Assembly (NCBI GenBank): GCA_963765625.1
Contig: CAVXXD010000004.1
Location: 6,361 to 70,360 of the forward strand
DNA from: CAVXXD01 sp963765625
GTDB taxonomy: Bacteria > Actinomycetota > Geothermincolia > Geothermincolales > Geothermincolaceae
Direction of reading: 5' to 3'
DNA: 64,000 nucleotides
Part shown: in pieces, positions 41,659 to 50,385 of the stretch
Position numbering within the stretch: position 1 is the first letter of the stretch
Layout of the letters: each line of letters begins with the position of its first letter
Program-made: the position numbers and the translations under genes
Notes under the pieces: model-generated
Seen by the model: the letters and a program-made list of their open reading frames with translations, nothing else
The model's database searches: none
Told to the model about the DNA's origin: nothing

Positions 41659-42300
41659 TCAACCCAGGATCGCCTTGATGGATTCGAGCACCTCCGCCAT
41701 GGGAGCGTCCCCGTCGACATCCCTCAGCAGTCCGTCCTTGCGGTAGTAGTCGATGAGAGGCTCCGTTTTCGCGGCGTATTCACGCAAGCGGTTGCGGACC
41801 GTCTCCTCCATGTCGTCATCCCTCTGGTAGATCTCTCCGCTGCATCCCCGGCAAGCATCCCCTACCGGCTCGGCATCGAAATTGACGTTGTAGATGGCGC
41901 CGCATTCCCGGCAGACCCGTCGGCCGGAGATGCGCTTGATCAGGGCTTCGTCCGGCACATCCACGTTGACCACGTGATCGATGCTCCGGCCCGGGCCGGC
42001 CAGGATCTCTCTCAGGGCATCCGCCTGAGCGACTGTGCGGGGGAACCCGTCGAGGATAAACCCCTTTTCACAATCAGCCTTGGTCAGGCGGTCGGCCACG
42101 ATATCTATGACCAGCTGGTCGGGCACCAGGTCTCCCCGGTCCATGTATTCCTTGGCTTTACGGCCTAGCTCCGTCCCCGACTTGACGTTCTCCCGGAAGA
42201 TGTCCCCGGTGGAGATGTGGGGAAGCGAATACATCTCGGCCATCCTGACGGCCTGCGTTCCCTTTCCGGCGCCAGGCGGTCCCAACATGATCACGTTCAT
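41659..42300 (-). CDS. adk: Adenylate kinase
   Basis: 213 residues, long-lid form. P-loop MLGPPGAGKGTQAVRM, GFILDGFPRTVAQADAL, and a zinc lid with RRVCRECGAIYN and DACRGCSGE (four Cys). The zinc lid is common in Gram-positive and thermophilic bacteria. It balances AMP, ADP and ATP. It starts 16 bases after secY. Confidence 0.97.
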   Translation of the reverse strand: MNVIMLGPPGAGKGTQAVRMAEMYSLPHISTGDIFRENVKSGTELGRKAKEYMDRGDLVPDQLVIDIVADRLTKADCEKGFILDGFPRTVAQADALREILAGPGRSIDHVVNVDVPDEALIKRISGRRVCRECGAIYNVNFDAEPVGDACRGCSGEIYQRDDDMEETVRNRLREYAAKTEPLIDYYRKDGLLRDVDGDAPMAEVLESIKAILG

Positions 42301-42316
42301 TCGGCTACCTCTTCTC

Positions 42317-43606
42317 TTATTTCAGGAATCCCTCGTAGTGACGCATCTGCAACTGGGATTCGATCTGCTTCATGGTCTCCAGGGCTACACCCACGATGAT
42401 CATGACCGACGCCCCCGCGAAAGGTATCTCTCTCGTTCCCGTACGGAAGATGTAAAAGAGCACCATGGGCAGGATGGCTATGCCTGCCAGGGCCAATGAG
42501 CCGGGCAGATTGATGCGGTTGAGTACCTTGGCTATGTAGCTGGCTGTCGGTGGCCCCGGCCGGATGCCGGGCACGAAAGCGCCGTATTTCTTGAGGTTTT
42601 CCGCCTGGGTGAAGGGGTCGAAGACGATGTAGGTGTAGAAGTAGGCGAAGAAGACGATGAGCAGAGGATAGACGACGAAGTAGGGCCAGCCGGTGGAGAT
42701 CCGTTCGGCGAAAGTCTTGAAGGCCGGGATGAACTGGGCGATCATGGCCGGAAAGTAGATGACCGAGGAGGCGAAGATGATGGGGACCACGCCGGAGGTG
42801 TTGATCTTCAAGGGGATGTAGGTGGAGCCGCCCATGGTCATGCGCCGTCCCCGCACCTGCTTGGCGTACTGTACGGGAATGCGCCTCTCGCCCTGGTCGA
42901 GATAGACCACCCCCAGGACCACCCCGAAGGCCATGGCCACCATGATGGCGACGATAACCACCAGGGGTACGTTGTGGCTGGCCGTGGCGTTGTCGATGAG
43001 CACCCTGCCCTCTGAGGGCATTCGGGCGATGATGGCCGTAAAGATGAGCAGGGACATGCCGTTGCCGATGCCCCGTTCGGTGATGAGCTCGCCGAACCAC
43101 ATCAGCAGGGCCATTCCCGCCACCATGGTGAGAAGGATGACGGCCCCTTTGATCCAGGTGAACTCGATGATCTTGATATAATTCTGGCTTCCGATCTCAC
43201 GCGCCTGAGAGAAGGACCAGATCAACCCGACGGCCTGCATGGTGGCCAGGGCCAGGGTGGTGTAGCGGGTTATCTGGGTGATCTTCTTCCGCCCCGCTTC
43301 CCCCTCCTCGCGCCACTCCTTCAACTTGGGGATGACCGAGATAAGAAGCTCCATGATGATGGATGCGGTGATGTAGGGCATGATCCCCAGGCCGAAGATG
43401 GCCAGCCTTTCCAGCGCCCCGCCGGAGAAGAGGTTGAGCAGACCGAAAACGCCGCCCTGGCCGATGTACTCCTTGAGGGCGTCAAGGTTGACGCCGGGCG
43501 CCGGGATAGCGCTTCCCAGGCGGTAGAGGAGCAGGATCAGCCCGGTGAAGGCGAGCTTGTGCCTCAGGTCGGGTATGGCGAAGATGTTCCGGAAAGCTTT
43601 CAGCAA
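42317..43606 (-). CDS. secY: Protein translocase subunit SecY
   Basis: 429 residues with ten membrane helices. The channel through which secreted and membrane proteins pass. FNLFSGGALERLAIFGLGIMPY-type plug region and the cytoplasmic loop QGERRIPVQYAKQVRGRR (ribosome and SecA docking) are clear. It lies two bases after rplO. Confidence 0.97.
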   Translation of the reverse strand: MLKAFRNIFAIPDLRHKLAFTGLILLLYRLGSAIPAPGVNLDALKEYIGQGGVFGLLNLFSGGALERLAIFGLGIMPYITASIIMELLISVIPKLKEWREEGEAGRKKITQITRYTTLALATMQAVGLIWSFSQAREIGSQNYIKIIEFTWIKGAVILLTMVAGMALLMWFGELITERGIGNGMSLLIFTAIIARMPSEGRVLIDNATASHNVPLVVIVAIMVAMAFGVVLGVVYLDQGERRIPVQYAKQVRGRRMTMGGSTYIPLKINTSGVVPIIFASSVIYFPAMIAQFIPAFKTFAERISTGWPYFVVYPLLIVFFAYFYTYIVFDPFTQAENLKKYGAFVPGIRPGPPTASYIAKVLNRINLPGSLALAGIAILPMVLFYIFRTGTREIPFAGASVMIIVGVALETMKQIESQLQMRHYEGFLK

Positions 43607-43608
43607 GG

Positions 43609-44052
43609 CTATACCACCTCTACGCTCCCCCCGCGGGCCTCGATTTTGGTCACCGCGCCCGCGGTAAAGGCGTGGGCTTTGACCGTGAGCTTACGCTCCA
43701 GCTCGCCCGACCCCAGGATTTTGATGTCCTTGTACATATCCTTGACCAGACCACGGGCCTGCAGGACCTCCGGGGTCACATGCTCGCCTTCGGCGAAGAT
43801 ATTGAGTTTTTCCACGTTGACCAGCTGGAACTCACGCTTGTTGCGGGGAGTGAATCCCTTCAATTTGGGCAGGCGCCGCTGCAGGGGCATCTGACCGCCC
43901 TCGAAGCCGGGCCTGATCTTGCTGCGGGCCTTCTCACCCTTGGTGCCGCGCCCGCAAGTCTTACCGTGTCCGGAAGAGCGGCCGCGCCCGACCCGCTTAC
44001 GCTTCTGGGTCGACCCCGGGGCCGGCTTCAGGTCCTGTATCTGAAATGTCAT
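43609..44052 (-). CDS. rplO: 50S ribosomal protein L15
   Basis: 147 residues. The basic N-terminal arm GSTQKRKRVGRGRSSGHGKT and the FEGGQMPLQRRLPKLKGF motif are typical; the globular C-terminus ends ARGGSVEVV. It overlaps the rpmD stop by one base. Confidence 0.97.
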   Translation of the reverse strand: MTFQIQDLKPAPGSTQKRKRVGRGRSSGHGKTCGRGTKGEKARSKIRPGFEGGQMPLQRRLPKLKGFTPRNKREFQLVNVEKLNIFAEGEHVTPEVLQARGLVKDMYKDIKILGSGELERKLTVKAHAFTAGAVTKIEARGGSVEVV

Positions 44053-44306
44053 CAGGCCTCACCCTCTATCTTTTCCACGGTGCTCGCAGCCTTGGCCGCC
44101 TTGCGTGTCCCTTTCTTGGCGGGCTCCTCGAGCACCTCCACCTTTACCAGGTGGCGCACTTTCACTGTCATGCCCACGATCTCCGGGCGGTCTTCCTTGA
44201 TCACGCTGTGATTGATGCGCTTGAGGCCCAGAGCCCGCACTGTTCCCCTCTGCTTGGGGGGCCTGCCTATCAGGCTCTTTACTTGCGTTATCTTCAACAT
44301 CGCCAC
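44052..44306 (-). CDS. rpmD: 50S ribosomal protein L30
   Basis: 84 residues: the normal 60-residue L30 (LKITQVKSLIGRPPKQRGTV, HSVIKEDRPEIVGMTVKVRH) plus a C-terminal extension of about 24 residues rich in Lys, Ala and Glu. The extension is likely flexible and surface exposed. It starts five bases after the rpsE stop. Confidence 0.95.
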   Translation of the reverse strand: MAMLKITQVKSLIGRPPKQRGTVRALGLKRINHSVIKEDRPEIVGMTVKVRHLVKVEVLEEPAKKGTRKAAKAASTVEKIEGEA

Positions 44307-44310
44307 TGGT

Positions 44311-44811
44311 CTACTCCTTCAGGTGTTCCATGCTGACTCCGCGCAGGCGGGCAACTTCCTCCCGCCGCTTCAACGACTGCAGGCCGTCGAAAGTGGCCTT
44401 GACGACGTTGATGGGGTTGCGTGAGCCATAGGACTTGGTAAGTATGTCCTGGATGCCGGCGAGTTCCAGCACCGCGCGCACCGGACCGCCGGCGATGACG
44501 CCGGTTCCCTCTCGCGCCGGTTTGAGGAGAACCCGGGAGGACTCGTACTTTCCCTCCACCAGGTGGGGCAGGGTCGTCCCCTGGGTGGGCACCTTGTACA
44601 GGCTGCGCCTGGCTTTTTCGGCCCCTTTCTGTATGGCTGCCGGGACTTCCCGCGCCTTGCCGTAACCGTAACCGACCAGGCCGGCACCGTCTCCCACAAC
44701 CACCAGTGCGGTAAAGCTGAAGCGGCGCCCGCCCTTCACGACCTTGGCCACCCGGTTGATTTCAACCACACGCTCCTCCAGCTCCAGGCCGGTAGGATCG
44801 ATCTTGTTCAT
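44311..44811 (-). CDS. rpsE: 30S ribosomal protein S5
   Basis: 166 residues from ATG 44811 with GGAGGTGAGT upstream; a GTG four codons earlier is inside that site. GGRRFSFTALVVVGDGAGLV and GYGYGKAREVPAAIQKG form the RNA-binding domain, and GSRNPINVVKATFDGLQSL the C-terminal domain. S5 helps translational fidelity. Confidence 0.97.
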   Translation of the reverse strand: MNKIDPTGLELEERVVEINRVAKVVKGGRRFSFTALVVVGDGAGLVGYGYGKAREVPAAIQKGAEKARRSLYKVPTQGTTLPHLVEGKYESSRVLLKPAREGTGVIAGGPVRAVLELAGIQDILTKSYGSRNPINVVKATFDGLQSLKRREEVARLRGVSMEHLKE

Positions 44812-44865
44812 ACTCACCTCCACATATCCTTACACTATGTAAAAACTATTATCTATTCTAGAAGC

Positions 44866-45228
44866 CTAGAAGCGTAGTCCCGCTTCGCGCGCACCGTCCG
44901 CCAGGGCCTTGACCCGGCCATGAAAGAGATTGCCGCCACGGTCGAAGACCACCGTCTCGATCCCCGCTTCGCGGGCCCGTGCCGCGATGAGCTTGCCTAC
45001 TTCCTGGGCCTGCTCCGCCTTCTTCTTGCCCTCCAGGCTGAGCTCCTTTTCCATGGTGGAGGCCGCGGCGAGAGTCTTGCCCGAGGTGTCGTCTATCACC
45101 TGAGCGTAGATGTGGCGGTTGCTGCGGAACACCGAGAGGCGGGGGCGCGCCACGGTCCCCGAGACCTTCTTGCGTACGCGCTTCTGACGGCGGTTCTTCA
45201 GCTGCTGCTTGTAACTGGTATGGTTCAT
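44866..45228 (-). CDS. rplR: 50S ribosomal protein L18
   Basis: 120 residues. Binds 5S rRNA with L5. RPRLSVFRSNRHIYAQVIDD and VVFDRGGNLFHGRVKALADG are conserved. It starts 22 bases after rplF. Confidence 0.97.
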   Translation of the reverse strand: MNHTSYKQQLKNRRQKRVRKKVSGTVARPRLSVFRSNRHIYAQVIDDTSGKTLAAASTMEKELSLEGKKKAEQAQEVGKLIAARAREAGIETVVFDRGGNLFHGRVKALADGAREAGLRF

Positions 45229-45250
45229 GTCAAATCAACTCCATCGTCCT

Positions 45251-45787
45251 TTAACCGGTGCTCTTGCCGGCTTTCCTGCGCACGTGCTCTCCGGCGTACC
45301 GGATACCCTTGCCCTTGTAGGGATCGGGCTTGCGCAGGGCACGGATGTTCGCTGCTACCTGGCCGACTTTCTGTTTGTCGATGCCATGGACACGTATACG
45401 GGTGGGTGTCACCAGCTCGAAGCTGACCCCCTCCGGCGGCTTTATGACCACCGGGTGAGAGAAGCCCAGGGCCAACTCCAGGTTGTCACCCTGCAGGTTG
45501 GCGCGGTAACCGACCCCGTGGATCTCCAGGTTTCGCTGGAATCCCTGGCTCACGCCTTCGACCATGTTGGCCACCAGGGTGCGGGTCAGTCCGTGCAGAG
45601 AGCGGTGGTCCCGGGAATCGGAAGGGCGCTTGACGGTCAGGACGTCACCCTCGATCTCCAGTACCATTTCCGCCGGCACCGTAGTGTTGAGGGTACCCTT
45701 GGGCCCGGTCACCGTGACCAGACGGTCCTCGATATTTATCTCGCAGCCCGCCGGTATCTGCACGGGCATCCTTCCGATTCTGGACAT
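45251..45787 (-). CDS. rplF: 50S ribosomal protein L6
   Basis: 178 residues with two repeated RNA-binding domains. SRIGRMPVQIPAGCEINIED at the start and the second-domain signature PDPYKGKGIRYAGEHVRRK near the end, close to the sarcin-ricin loop. Confidence 0.97.
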   Translation of the reverse strand: MSRIGRMPVQIPAGCEINIEDRLVTVTGPKGTLNTTVPAEMVLEIEGDVLTVKRPSDSRDHRSLHGLTRTLVANMVEGVSQGFQRNLEIHGVGYRANLQGDNLELALGFSHPVVIKPPEGVSFELVTPTRIRVHGIDKQKVGQVAANIRALRKPDPYKGKGIRYAGEHVRRKAGKSTG

Positions 45788-45827
45788 CTTCTCCTCCCGA
45801 TAAATCTATTACAGGGGCTTTTATCCC

Positions 45828-46226
45828 CTACCAGACGTAAGCTATCACCTCTCCACCAAGGTTCATCTTCCGGCAGTCCCGGTCAGTGATGATGCCCTTG
45901 GAGGTGGAGACGATGGCGATTCCCATGCCACCCAGCACACGCGGTAAGTCGGCGCTCTTGGAGTAGATGCGCGATCCCGGTTTGGAAATGCGCTTTATGC
46001 CGCTGATGACGTGCTCCTTGTTGGGGCCGTACTTCAGTACGATCTTCAGATGATTGAAGACCTCGCTCTGCACTACCTCGTAGCTCTTGATATAGCCTTC
46101 AGATTCCAGTATCTTGGCTATCTCCTCTTTGGCCTTCGAATAGGGCATCTCCAGCTCCTCATGGTGCGCGGAGTTGGCGTTCCTTATCCTGGTCAACATA
46201 TCTGCAATCGGATCAGTCATGGTCAT
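45828..46226 (-). CDS. rpsH: 30S ribosomal protein S8
   Basis: 132 residues from ATG 46226 (MTMTDPIADMLTRIRNANSA); an in-frame upstream Met lies in rpsN. The family end GIAIVSTSKGIITDRDCRK is intact. S8 is a central-domain 16S rRNA binder and the classic repressor of the spc operon. Confidence 0.97.
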   Translation of the reverse strand: MTMTDPIADMLTRIRNANSAHHEELEMPYSKAKEEIAKILESEGYIKSYEVVQSEVFNHLKIVLKYGPNKEHVISGIKRISKPGSRIYSKSADLPRVLGGMGIAIVSTSKGIITDRDCRKMNLGGEVIAYVW

Positions 46227-46240
46227 GTAACCGTTACCCC

Positions 46241-46426
46241 CTACCAGCTTGCTTTCCTGACCCCGGGGATCTCGCCGCGGTGGGCCATCTCCCTGAGGCA
46301 TATCCGGCACAGACCGAAATCGCGGAAGTAGCCACGCGGCCTCCCGCAGCGGTTACACCGGTTGTAGGCCTGCGTGCCGTGCTTTGACGGCCTGGCCTGC
46401 TTGGCGATCATCGATTTCTTTGCCAT
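46241..46426 (-). CDS. rpsN: 30S ribosomal protein S14, zinc type
   Basis: 61 residues, the short type Z form with CNRCGRPRGYFRDFGLCRIC giving four zinc Cys, followed by LREMAHRGEIPGVRKASW. It lies between rplE and rpsH as usual. Confidence 0.98.
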   Translation of the reverse strand: MAKKSMIAKQARPSKHGTQAYNRCNRCGRPRGYFRDFGLCRICLREMAHRGEIPGVRKASW

Positions 46427-46435
46427 ACCCTCCTC

Positions 46436-46990
46436 CTATTTCTCCTTAAAGGGCATGCCGAACTTCTTGAGCAAGGCCAATGCCTCGTCGTCGGTCCTGG
46501 CCGTGGTCACGATGGCTATATCCATGCCCCGGATCTTGTCTATCTTGTCGTAGTCGATCTCCGGGAAGACCAGCTGCTCGTCCAGGCCGAAGCTGTAGTT
46601 TCCGCGCCCGTCGAAGGAGTTGGGGTTGAGCCCCCGGAAGTCACGGACCCGTGGGATGGTCAGCGAAAGCAGGCGGTCAAAAAACTCATACATGCGGTCT
46701 CCACGCAGCGTCACTTTGCAACCCACCGACATCCCTTCGCGCAGCTTGAATCCGGCGATGGATTTCTTGGCCCGGCACAGTTTGGCCTTCTGGCCGGTTA
46801 TGATGCCCAGGTCGACCATGGCCGCGTCGATGGCTTTGGGGTCGTGCGCTCCCATGCCCACTCCCATGTTCACTATGATCTTCTCCAGGCGGGGGACTTC
46901 CATGTCGTTACGGTATCCCCCTTCCTGCCTCAGGGCGGGCAGGAGTTCCGTACGATATCTCTCCTTGAGCCTCGGTGTCATCTTCCTCAT
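46436..46990 (-). CDS. rplE: 50S ribosomal protein L5
   Basis: 184 residues. 5S rRNA protein touching P-site tRNA. MEVPRLEKIIVNMGVGMG, ITGQKAKLCRAKKSIAGFKL, RDFRGLNPNSFDGRGNYSFG and the C-terminal DIAIVTTARTDDEALALLKK are typical. Confidence 0.98.
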   Translation of the reverse strand: MRKMTPRLKERYRTELLPALRQEGGYRNDMEVPRLEKIIVNMGVGMGAHDPKAIDAAMVDLGIITGQKAKLCRAKKSIAGFKLREGMSVGCKVTLRGDRMYEFFDRLLSLTIPRVRDFRGLNPNSFDGRGNYSFGLDEQLVFPEIDYDKIDKIRGMDIAIVTTARTDDEALALLKKFGMPFKEK

Positions 46991-47018
46991 CTTCTCCCGA
47001 CTCTATTGTTCCTGCGTC

Positions 47019-47339
47019 CTAGTCCATCTCGACGCCGCATTTGCGGCAGATCCGCTTCTTGACCCCGGAATCGTCCACATTGTAGGCGACCCGGACCACC
47101 TTGCCGCATCCGCCGCAGACGACCCCGACGTTGGACGCATTGATGCGGGCTTCCCGGTGTATAATGCCGCCCTGGGGATTCTCCTGCGAGGGACGCGTAT
47201 GGCGCTTGATCATGTTCACGCCTTCCACGATGACCTTTTCGTCCTGCGGGAAGGCCTTGAGGATCCTGCCCTGCTGGCCCCGGTATTTACCGGTCAGGAC
47301 CTCTACCTTGTCACCCTTCTTGATCTTCATACCGCCCAT
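47019..47339 (-). CDS. rplX: 50S ribosomal protein L24
   Basis: 106 residues. KIKKGDKVEVLTGKYRGQQG is the KOW motif. The C-terminal third has a CGGCGKVVR and ICRKCGVEMD pair, giving two CxxC knuckles and a likely zinc ribbon. Start ATG 47339 follows AAGGAGAG by about 11 bases; ATG 47330 is an alternative. Confidence 0.96.
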   Translation of the reverse strand: MGGMKIKKGDKVEVLTGKYRGQQGRILKAFPQDEKVIVEGVNMIKRHTRPSQENPQGGIIHREARINASNVGVVCGGCGKVVRVAYNVDDSGVKKRICRKCGVEMD

Positions 47340-47361
47340 TTCTCTCTTCTCTCCTTACGTC

Positions 47362-47730
47362 TCACAGGACCTCTGGGGCGAGGGAGACGATCTTCATGAA
47401 CTTGCGGTCGCGCAGTTCGCGGGCCACCGGCCCGAAGATGCGGGTTCCGCGCGGGTTCAATTGCTCGTTGATGAGTACAGCCGCGTTCTCGTCGAACTTG
47501 ATGTAAGTCCCATCCGGACGGCGCCGTTCCTTTTTAGTGCGGACAACCACCGCCTTGACGATGTCGCCCTTCTTCACGGCGCCCCCGGGAATAGCTTCCT
47601 TGACCGTAGCCACAACGATATCTCCCACGTAGGCATAGCGCCGGCGTGACCCTCCCATGATCCTGATGAGAAGTATCTCTTTTGCACCGGTGTTGTCCGC
47701 TACCCTTAGCCTCGACTCTACCTGAACCAT
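47362..47730 (-). CDS. rplN: 50S ribosomal protein L14
   Basis: 122 residues. MVQVESRLRVADNTGAKEIL, KGDIVKAVVVRTKKERRRPD, DENAAVLINEQLNPRGTRIF and the C-terminal VARELRDRKFMKIVSLAPEV are the L14 signature. Contacts 16S rRNA in an intersubunit bridge. Confidence 0.98.
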   Translation of the reverse strand: MVQVESRLRVADNTGAKEILLIRIMGGSRRRYAYVGDIVVATVKEAIPGGAVKKGDIVKAVVVRTKKERRRPDGTYIKFDENAAVLINEQLNPRGTRIFGPVARELRDRKFMKIVSLAPEVL

Positions 47731-47761
47731 TTTCTTCCTCCAGCCGCTTCAGCCGGCGGGC

Positions 47762-48028
47762 CTACTTGGCCTTCTCCACGATCTCCACCAGCCTCCAGTT
47801 TTTAGACTTGGAAAGCGGGCGGGTCTCTTCGATCCGGACAATGTCCCCCACCGCACAGGCGTTATTCTCGTCGTGCGCCTTATATTTCTTGGTACTGGTC
47901 ACGATCTTCTTGTACAACGGATGTGGCTTGCGGGTTTCCACCTTCACCACAACGGTCTTGTCCATGGCGTTGGACACCACGGTGCCCTGTATGACCTTCC
48001 TGGACGCCTTTTGCTTGGTCGTCGTCAT
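47762..48028 (-). CDS. rpsQ: 30S ribosomal protein S17
   Basis: 88 residues. OB-fold early assembly protein: QGTVVSNAMDKTVVVKVETR, HPLYKKIVTSTKKYKAHDEN and GDIVRIEETRPLSKSKNWRL. It follows rpmC by 29 bases. Confidence 0.98.
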   Translation of the reverse strand: MTTTKQKASRKVIQGTVVSNAMDKTVVVKVETRKPHPLYKKIVTSTKKYKAHDENNACAVGDIVRIEETRPLSKSKNWRLVEIVEKAK

Positions 48029-48057
48029 ATTAAGACATCCCTCCCGTCACCATAACA

Positions 48058-48261
48058 TCAGACCTGTTCATGCTCGAGCTCCCTCTCCTTAATAACAGTG
48101 AAGACCCTGGCGATGTCCTTCTTCACCTCTTTGATGCGGCTGGTATTATCCAGCTGGCCCGTGGCCGTCTGGAAACGCAGATTGAAGAGCTCTTCCTTGC
48201 CTTCGCGTATTTTCGCCAGCAGTTCCTCGCCGGATAGCTGCCTCAGTTCTTCTGCCTTCAT
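48058..48261 (-). CDS. rpmC: 50S ribosomal protein L29
   Basis: 67 residues from ATG 48261; a TTG two codons upstream overlaps the rplP end. Two-helix protein near the exit tunnel: KAEELRQLSGEELLAKIREG, KEELFNLRFQTATGQLDN, RIKEVKKDIARVFTVIKERE. Confidence 0.96.
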   Translation of the reverse strand: MKAEELRQLSGEELLAKIREGKEELFNLRFQTATGQLDNTSRIKEVKKDIARVFTVIKERELEHEQV

Positions 48262-48263
48262 CC

Positions 48264-48686
48264 TCAATCACCACCCCAGGAATCACGTTTGACGAACCTG
48301 CATTTGATGGGCAGTTTCATGGCGGCCAGGCGCATCGCCTCTTTAGCCACCGTTTCGGACACGCCCGAGATCTCGAACATCACACGGCCGGGCTTGACAA
48401 CCGCCACCCACCTGTCCGGAGCTCCCTTGCCGCTACCCATGCGGGTCTCGGCCGGCTTCTTGCTGATAGGCTTGTCGGGGAAGATGTTGATCCACACCTT
48501 ACCGCCTCTCTTCATGTGCCTGGTCATGGCGATACGGGCAGCCTCTATCTGTCGGTTGGTTATCCAGGAAGGTTCCAGGGCCTGCAGGCCGTACTCGCCG
48601 AAATTGACCTTGGTCCCGCCCTTGGAGATGCCCTTCATCCGGCCCCGCTGAACCTTACGATGTTTTATCTTCCTCGGCATCAACAT
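48264..48686 (-). CDS. rplP: 50S ribosomal protein L16
   Basis: 140 residues from ATG 48686, or 138 from ATG 48680 (MPRKIKHRKVQRGRMKGISK). AGGAGG lies about 12 bases upstream. FGEYGLQALEPSWITNRQIE, RMGSGKGAPDRWVAVVKPGR and LAAMKLPIKCRFVKRDSWGG mark L16. It supports A-site tRNA. Confidence 0.97.
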   Translation of the reverse strand: MLMPRKIKHRKVQRGRMKGISKGGTKVNFGEYGLQALEPSWITNRQIEAARIAMTRHMKRGGKVWINIFPDKPISKKPAETRMGSGKGAPDRWVAVVKPGRVMFEISGVSETVAKEAMRLAAMKLPIKCRFVKRDSWGGD

Positions 48687-48693
48687 GGCGCCG

Positions 48694-49596
48694 TTAAACC
48701 TCCTCTTCCTCTTTCTCCGCGGTTTCGGCCGGCGTCTCCGCCTCAGGCTCCGGGCTCTCGCCCACCACCACGGCCTCATCCGTCGCAGTCTCTACGGCCG
48801 GTTCGGCCACTTCCACGACGGTCTCCACTATCACCGAAGCTTCTTCCATCACCGGAGTCTCTTCCACAACCGCCGGGACGGCCTCGGCCGTCTCCGTCTT
48901 GGCCATCTTAACTCGTGGCGCGCGCACTTCCGCCTCCTCGCTGGAGGGCTTACTCAGTGACCTGCGCTCGGGAGTCAGGATGTCTCCCCGATATATCCAT
49001 ACCTTGACTCCGATGACCCCGAAAGTGGTGCGCGAGACGCAGTAGCCGTAATCGATGTCGCTACGCAGCGTCTGCAGGGGCACGCGCCCCTCGCGGTACC
49101 ATTCGGTGCGGGCCATCTCGGCTCCGCCCAGGCGGCCGGAACAGGAAACCCTGATCCCCTTAGCCCCTGCCCGCATGGCGTTCTGGACCGACTTCTTCAT
49201 GGCCCGGCGGAAGGAAACGCGCCCTTCCAGTTGCTCGGCTATGTTCTGGGCCACCAGGAAGGCGTCAAGCTCCGGTTCGCGTATCTCCTGGATGTTGACG
49301 TGCACCTGCTTGCCGGTGATCTTCTCCAGATCGCCTTTGACCTTGTCGACCTCGCTGCCGCGGCGACCGATCACTATGCCGGGTCGAGCCGTCCAGATAT
49401 CAATCTTCACCCGCTGGGCGGTACGCTCGATCTCCACCTGGGAGACGGCCGCGTGCCTCATCCTGCGTTCCAGGTATCTGCGTATCTTGATGTCTTCCTG
49501 CAGCAGTTCGGGGTAGTTCTTAGTGGCGAACCAGCGCGACTTCCAGTCGTTGATGATTCCCAGTCTGAACCCGTAGGGATGAACTTTCTGTCCCAC
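48694..49596 (-). CDS. rpsC: 30S ribosomal protein S3
   Basis: 300 residues, longer than the usual 210-240. The KH domain (ARPGIVIGRRGSEVDKVKGD) and C-terminal domain (GIRVSCSGRLGGAEMARTEW, SDIDYGYCVSRTTFGVIGVK) cover about 215 residues. The last 85 are an acidic, Val/Ala/Glu/Pro-rich low-complexity tail ending AEKEEEEV. Long acidic S3 tails are common in Actinomycetota. Confidence 0.97.
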   Translation of the reverse strand: MGQKVHPYGFRLGIINDWKSRWFATKNYPELLQEDIKIRRYLERRMRHAAVSQVEIERTAQRVKIDIWTARPGIVIGRRGSEVDKVKGDLEKITGKQVHVNIQEIREPELDAFLVAQNIAEQLEGRVSFRRAMKKSVQNAMRAGAKGIRVSCSGRLGGAEMARTEWYREGRVPLQTLRSDIDYGYCVSRTTFGVIGVKVWIYRGDILTPERRSLSKPSSEEAEVRAPRVKMAKTETAEAVPAVVEETPVMEEASVIVETVVEVAEPAVETATDEAVVVGESPEPEAETPAETAEKEEEEV

Positions 49597-49601
49597 CTAT
49601 T

Positions 49602-50027
49602 TCATCCTTTCTTCCCGACTTTTGACCGACCCGGCCGCTTCCGGCCGTGACTGACTTCTTTCTTCTCCCCTTCGCCCAGGACGATGGTGATATGGCTGGT
49701 CCGCTTGCGGATGCGGGTGGCTCGTCCTCTCGAACAGGGCTGCCAGCGCTTCAACGTCGGTCCTTCGTCGACCCAGCCGCCATCCACTACCAGGTCGTCC
49801 GCCCGCAGGCCGTTGTTGTTCTCGGCGTTGGCGACGGCCGAGTCGAGGACCTTCTCGATCACGCGCGAGGCGTGTGTGGGGCTGAAGGTTAGGATGCGCT
49901 TGGCTTCCTCCACGTCCTTGCCCCGGACGAGGTCCATGACCTTCCTGGCCTTGTAAGGCGAGATCCTGATGTAGCGGGCGGTTGCCCTGACCGCTACCTT
50001 TTCCGTATCGTTCTTCTTATCTGCCAT
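49602..50027 (-). CDS. rplV: 50S ribosomal protein L22
   Basis: 141 residues. VRATARYIRISPYKARKVMD and the tunnel loop region DEGPTLKRWQPCSRGRATRI with KRTSHITIVL are diagnostic. A basic C-terminal extension (KKEVSHGRKRPGRSKVGKKG) adds about 25 residues. It ends five bases before rpsC. Confidence 0.97.
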   Translation of the reverse strand: MADKKNDTEKVAVRATARYIRISPYKARKVMDLVRGKDVEEAKRILTFSPTHASRVIEKVLDSAVANAENNNGLRADDLVVDGGWVDEGPTLKRWQPCSRGRATRIRKRTSHITIVLGEGEKKEVSHGRKRPGRSKVGKKG

Positions 50028-50064
50028 TTCCCTTCACCTGTGTTCTAAGCTCTCGGGGCCCGCA

Positions 50065-50349
50065 TCACTTGAAGCGCGTCGGGCGCTCGTGGGCGTGCCC
50101 ATGCCTGGTACGGCGGCGGGTGGGAGCGAACTCTCCCAGCTTGTGCCCGACCATGCTCTCGGTTATGAATACCGGGACATGCCGCTTGCCGTCATGGACG
50201 GCGATGGTGTGCCCTACCATCTCCGGAAAGATGGTGGAACGGCGCGACCACGTCCGGATGACCCGCTTCTCGTTAGTGGCGTTCATCTTCTCTACCTTGG
50301 CGAGTAGCTTCTCCTCCGCGTAGGGACCCTTCTTCAAAGACCTTCCCAA
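50065..50349 (-). CDS. rpsS: 30S ribosomal protein S19
   Basis: 94 residues. MGRSLKKGPYAEEKLLAKVE, VIRTWSRRSTIFPEMVGHTI and GHKLGEFAPTRRRTRHGHAH. Works with S13 in the small-subunit head. Confidence 0.98.
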   Translation of the reverse strand: MGRSLKKGPYAEEKLLAKVEKMNATNEKRVIRTWSRRSTIFPEMVGHTIAVHDGKRHVPVFITESMVGHKLGEFAPTRRRTRHGHAHERPTRFK

Positions 50350-50385
50350 TGCAACCTCCTGGTCTGAGCGCGCCCGGTCGCGGCG

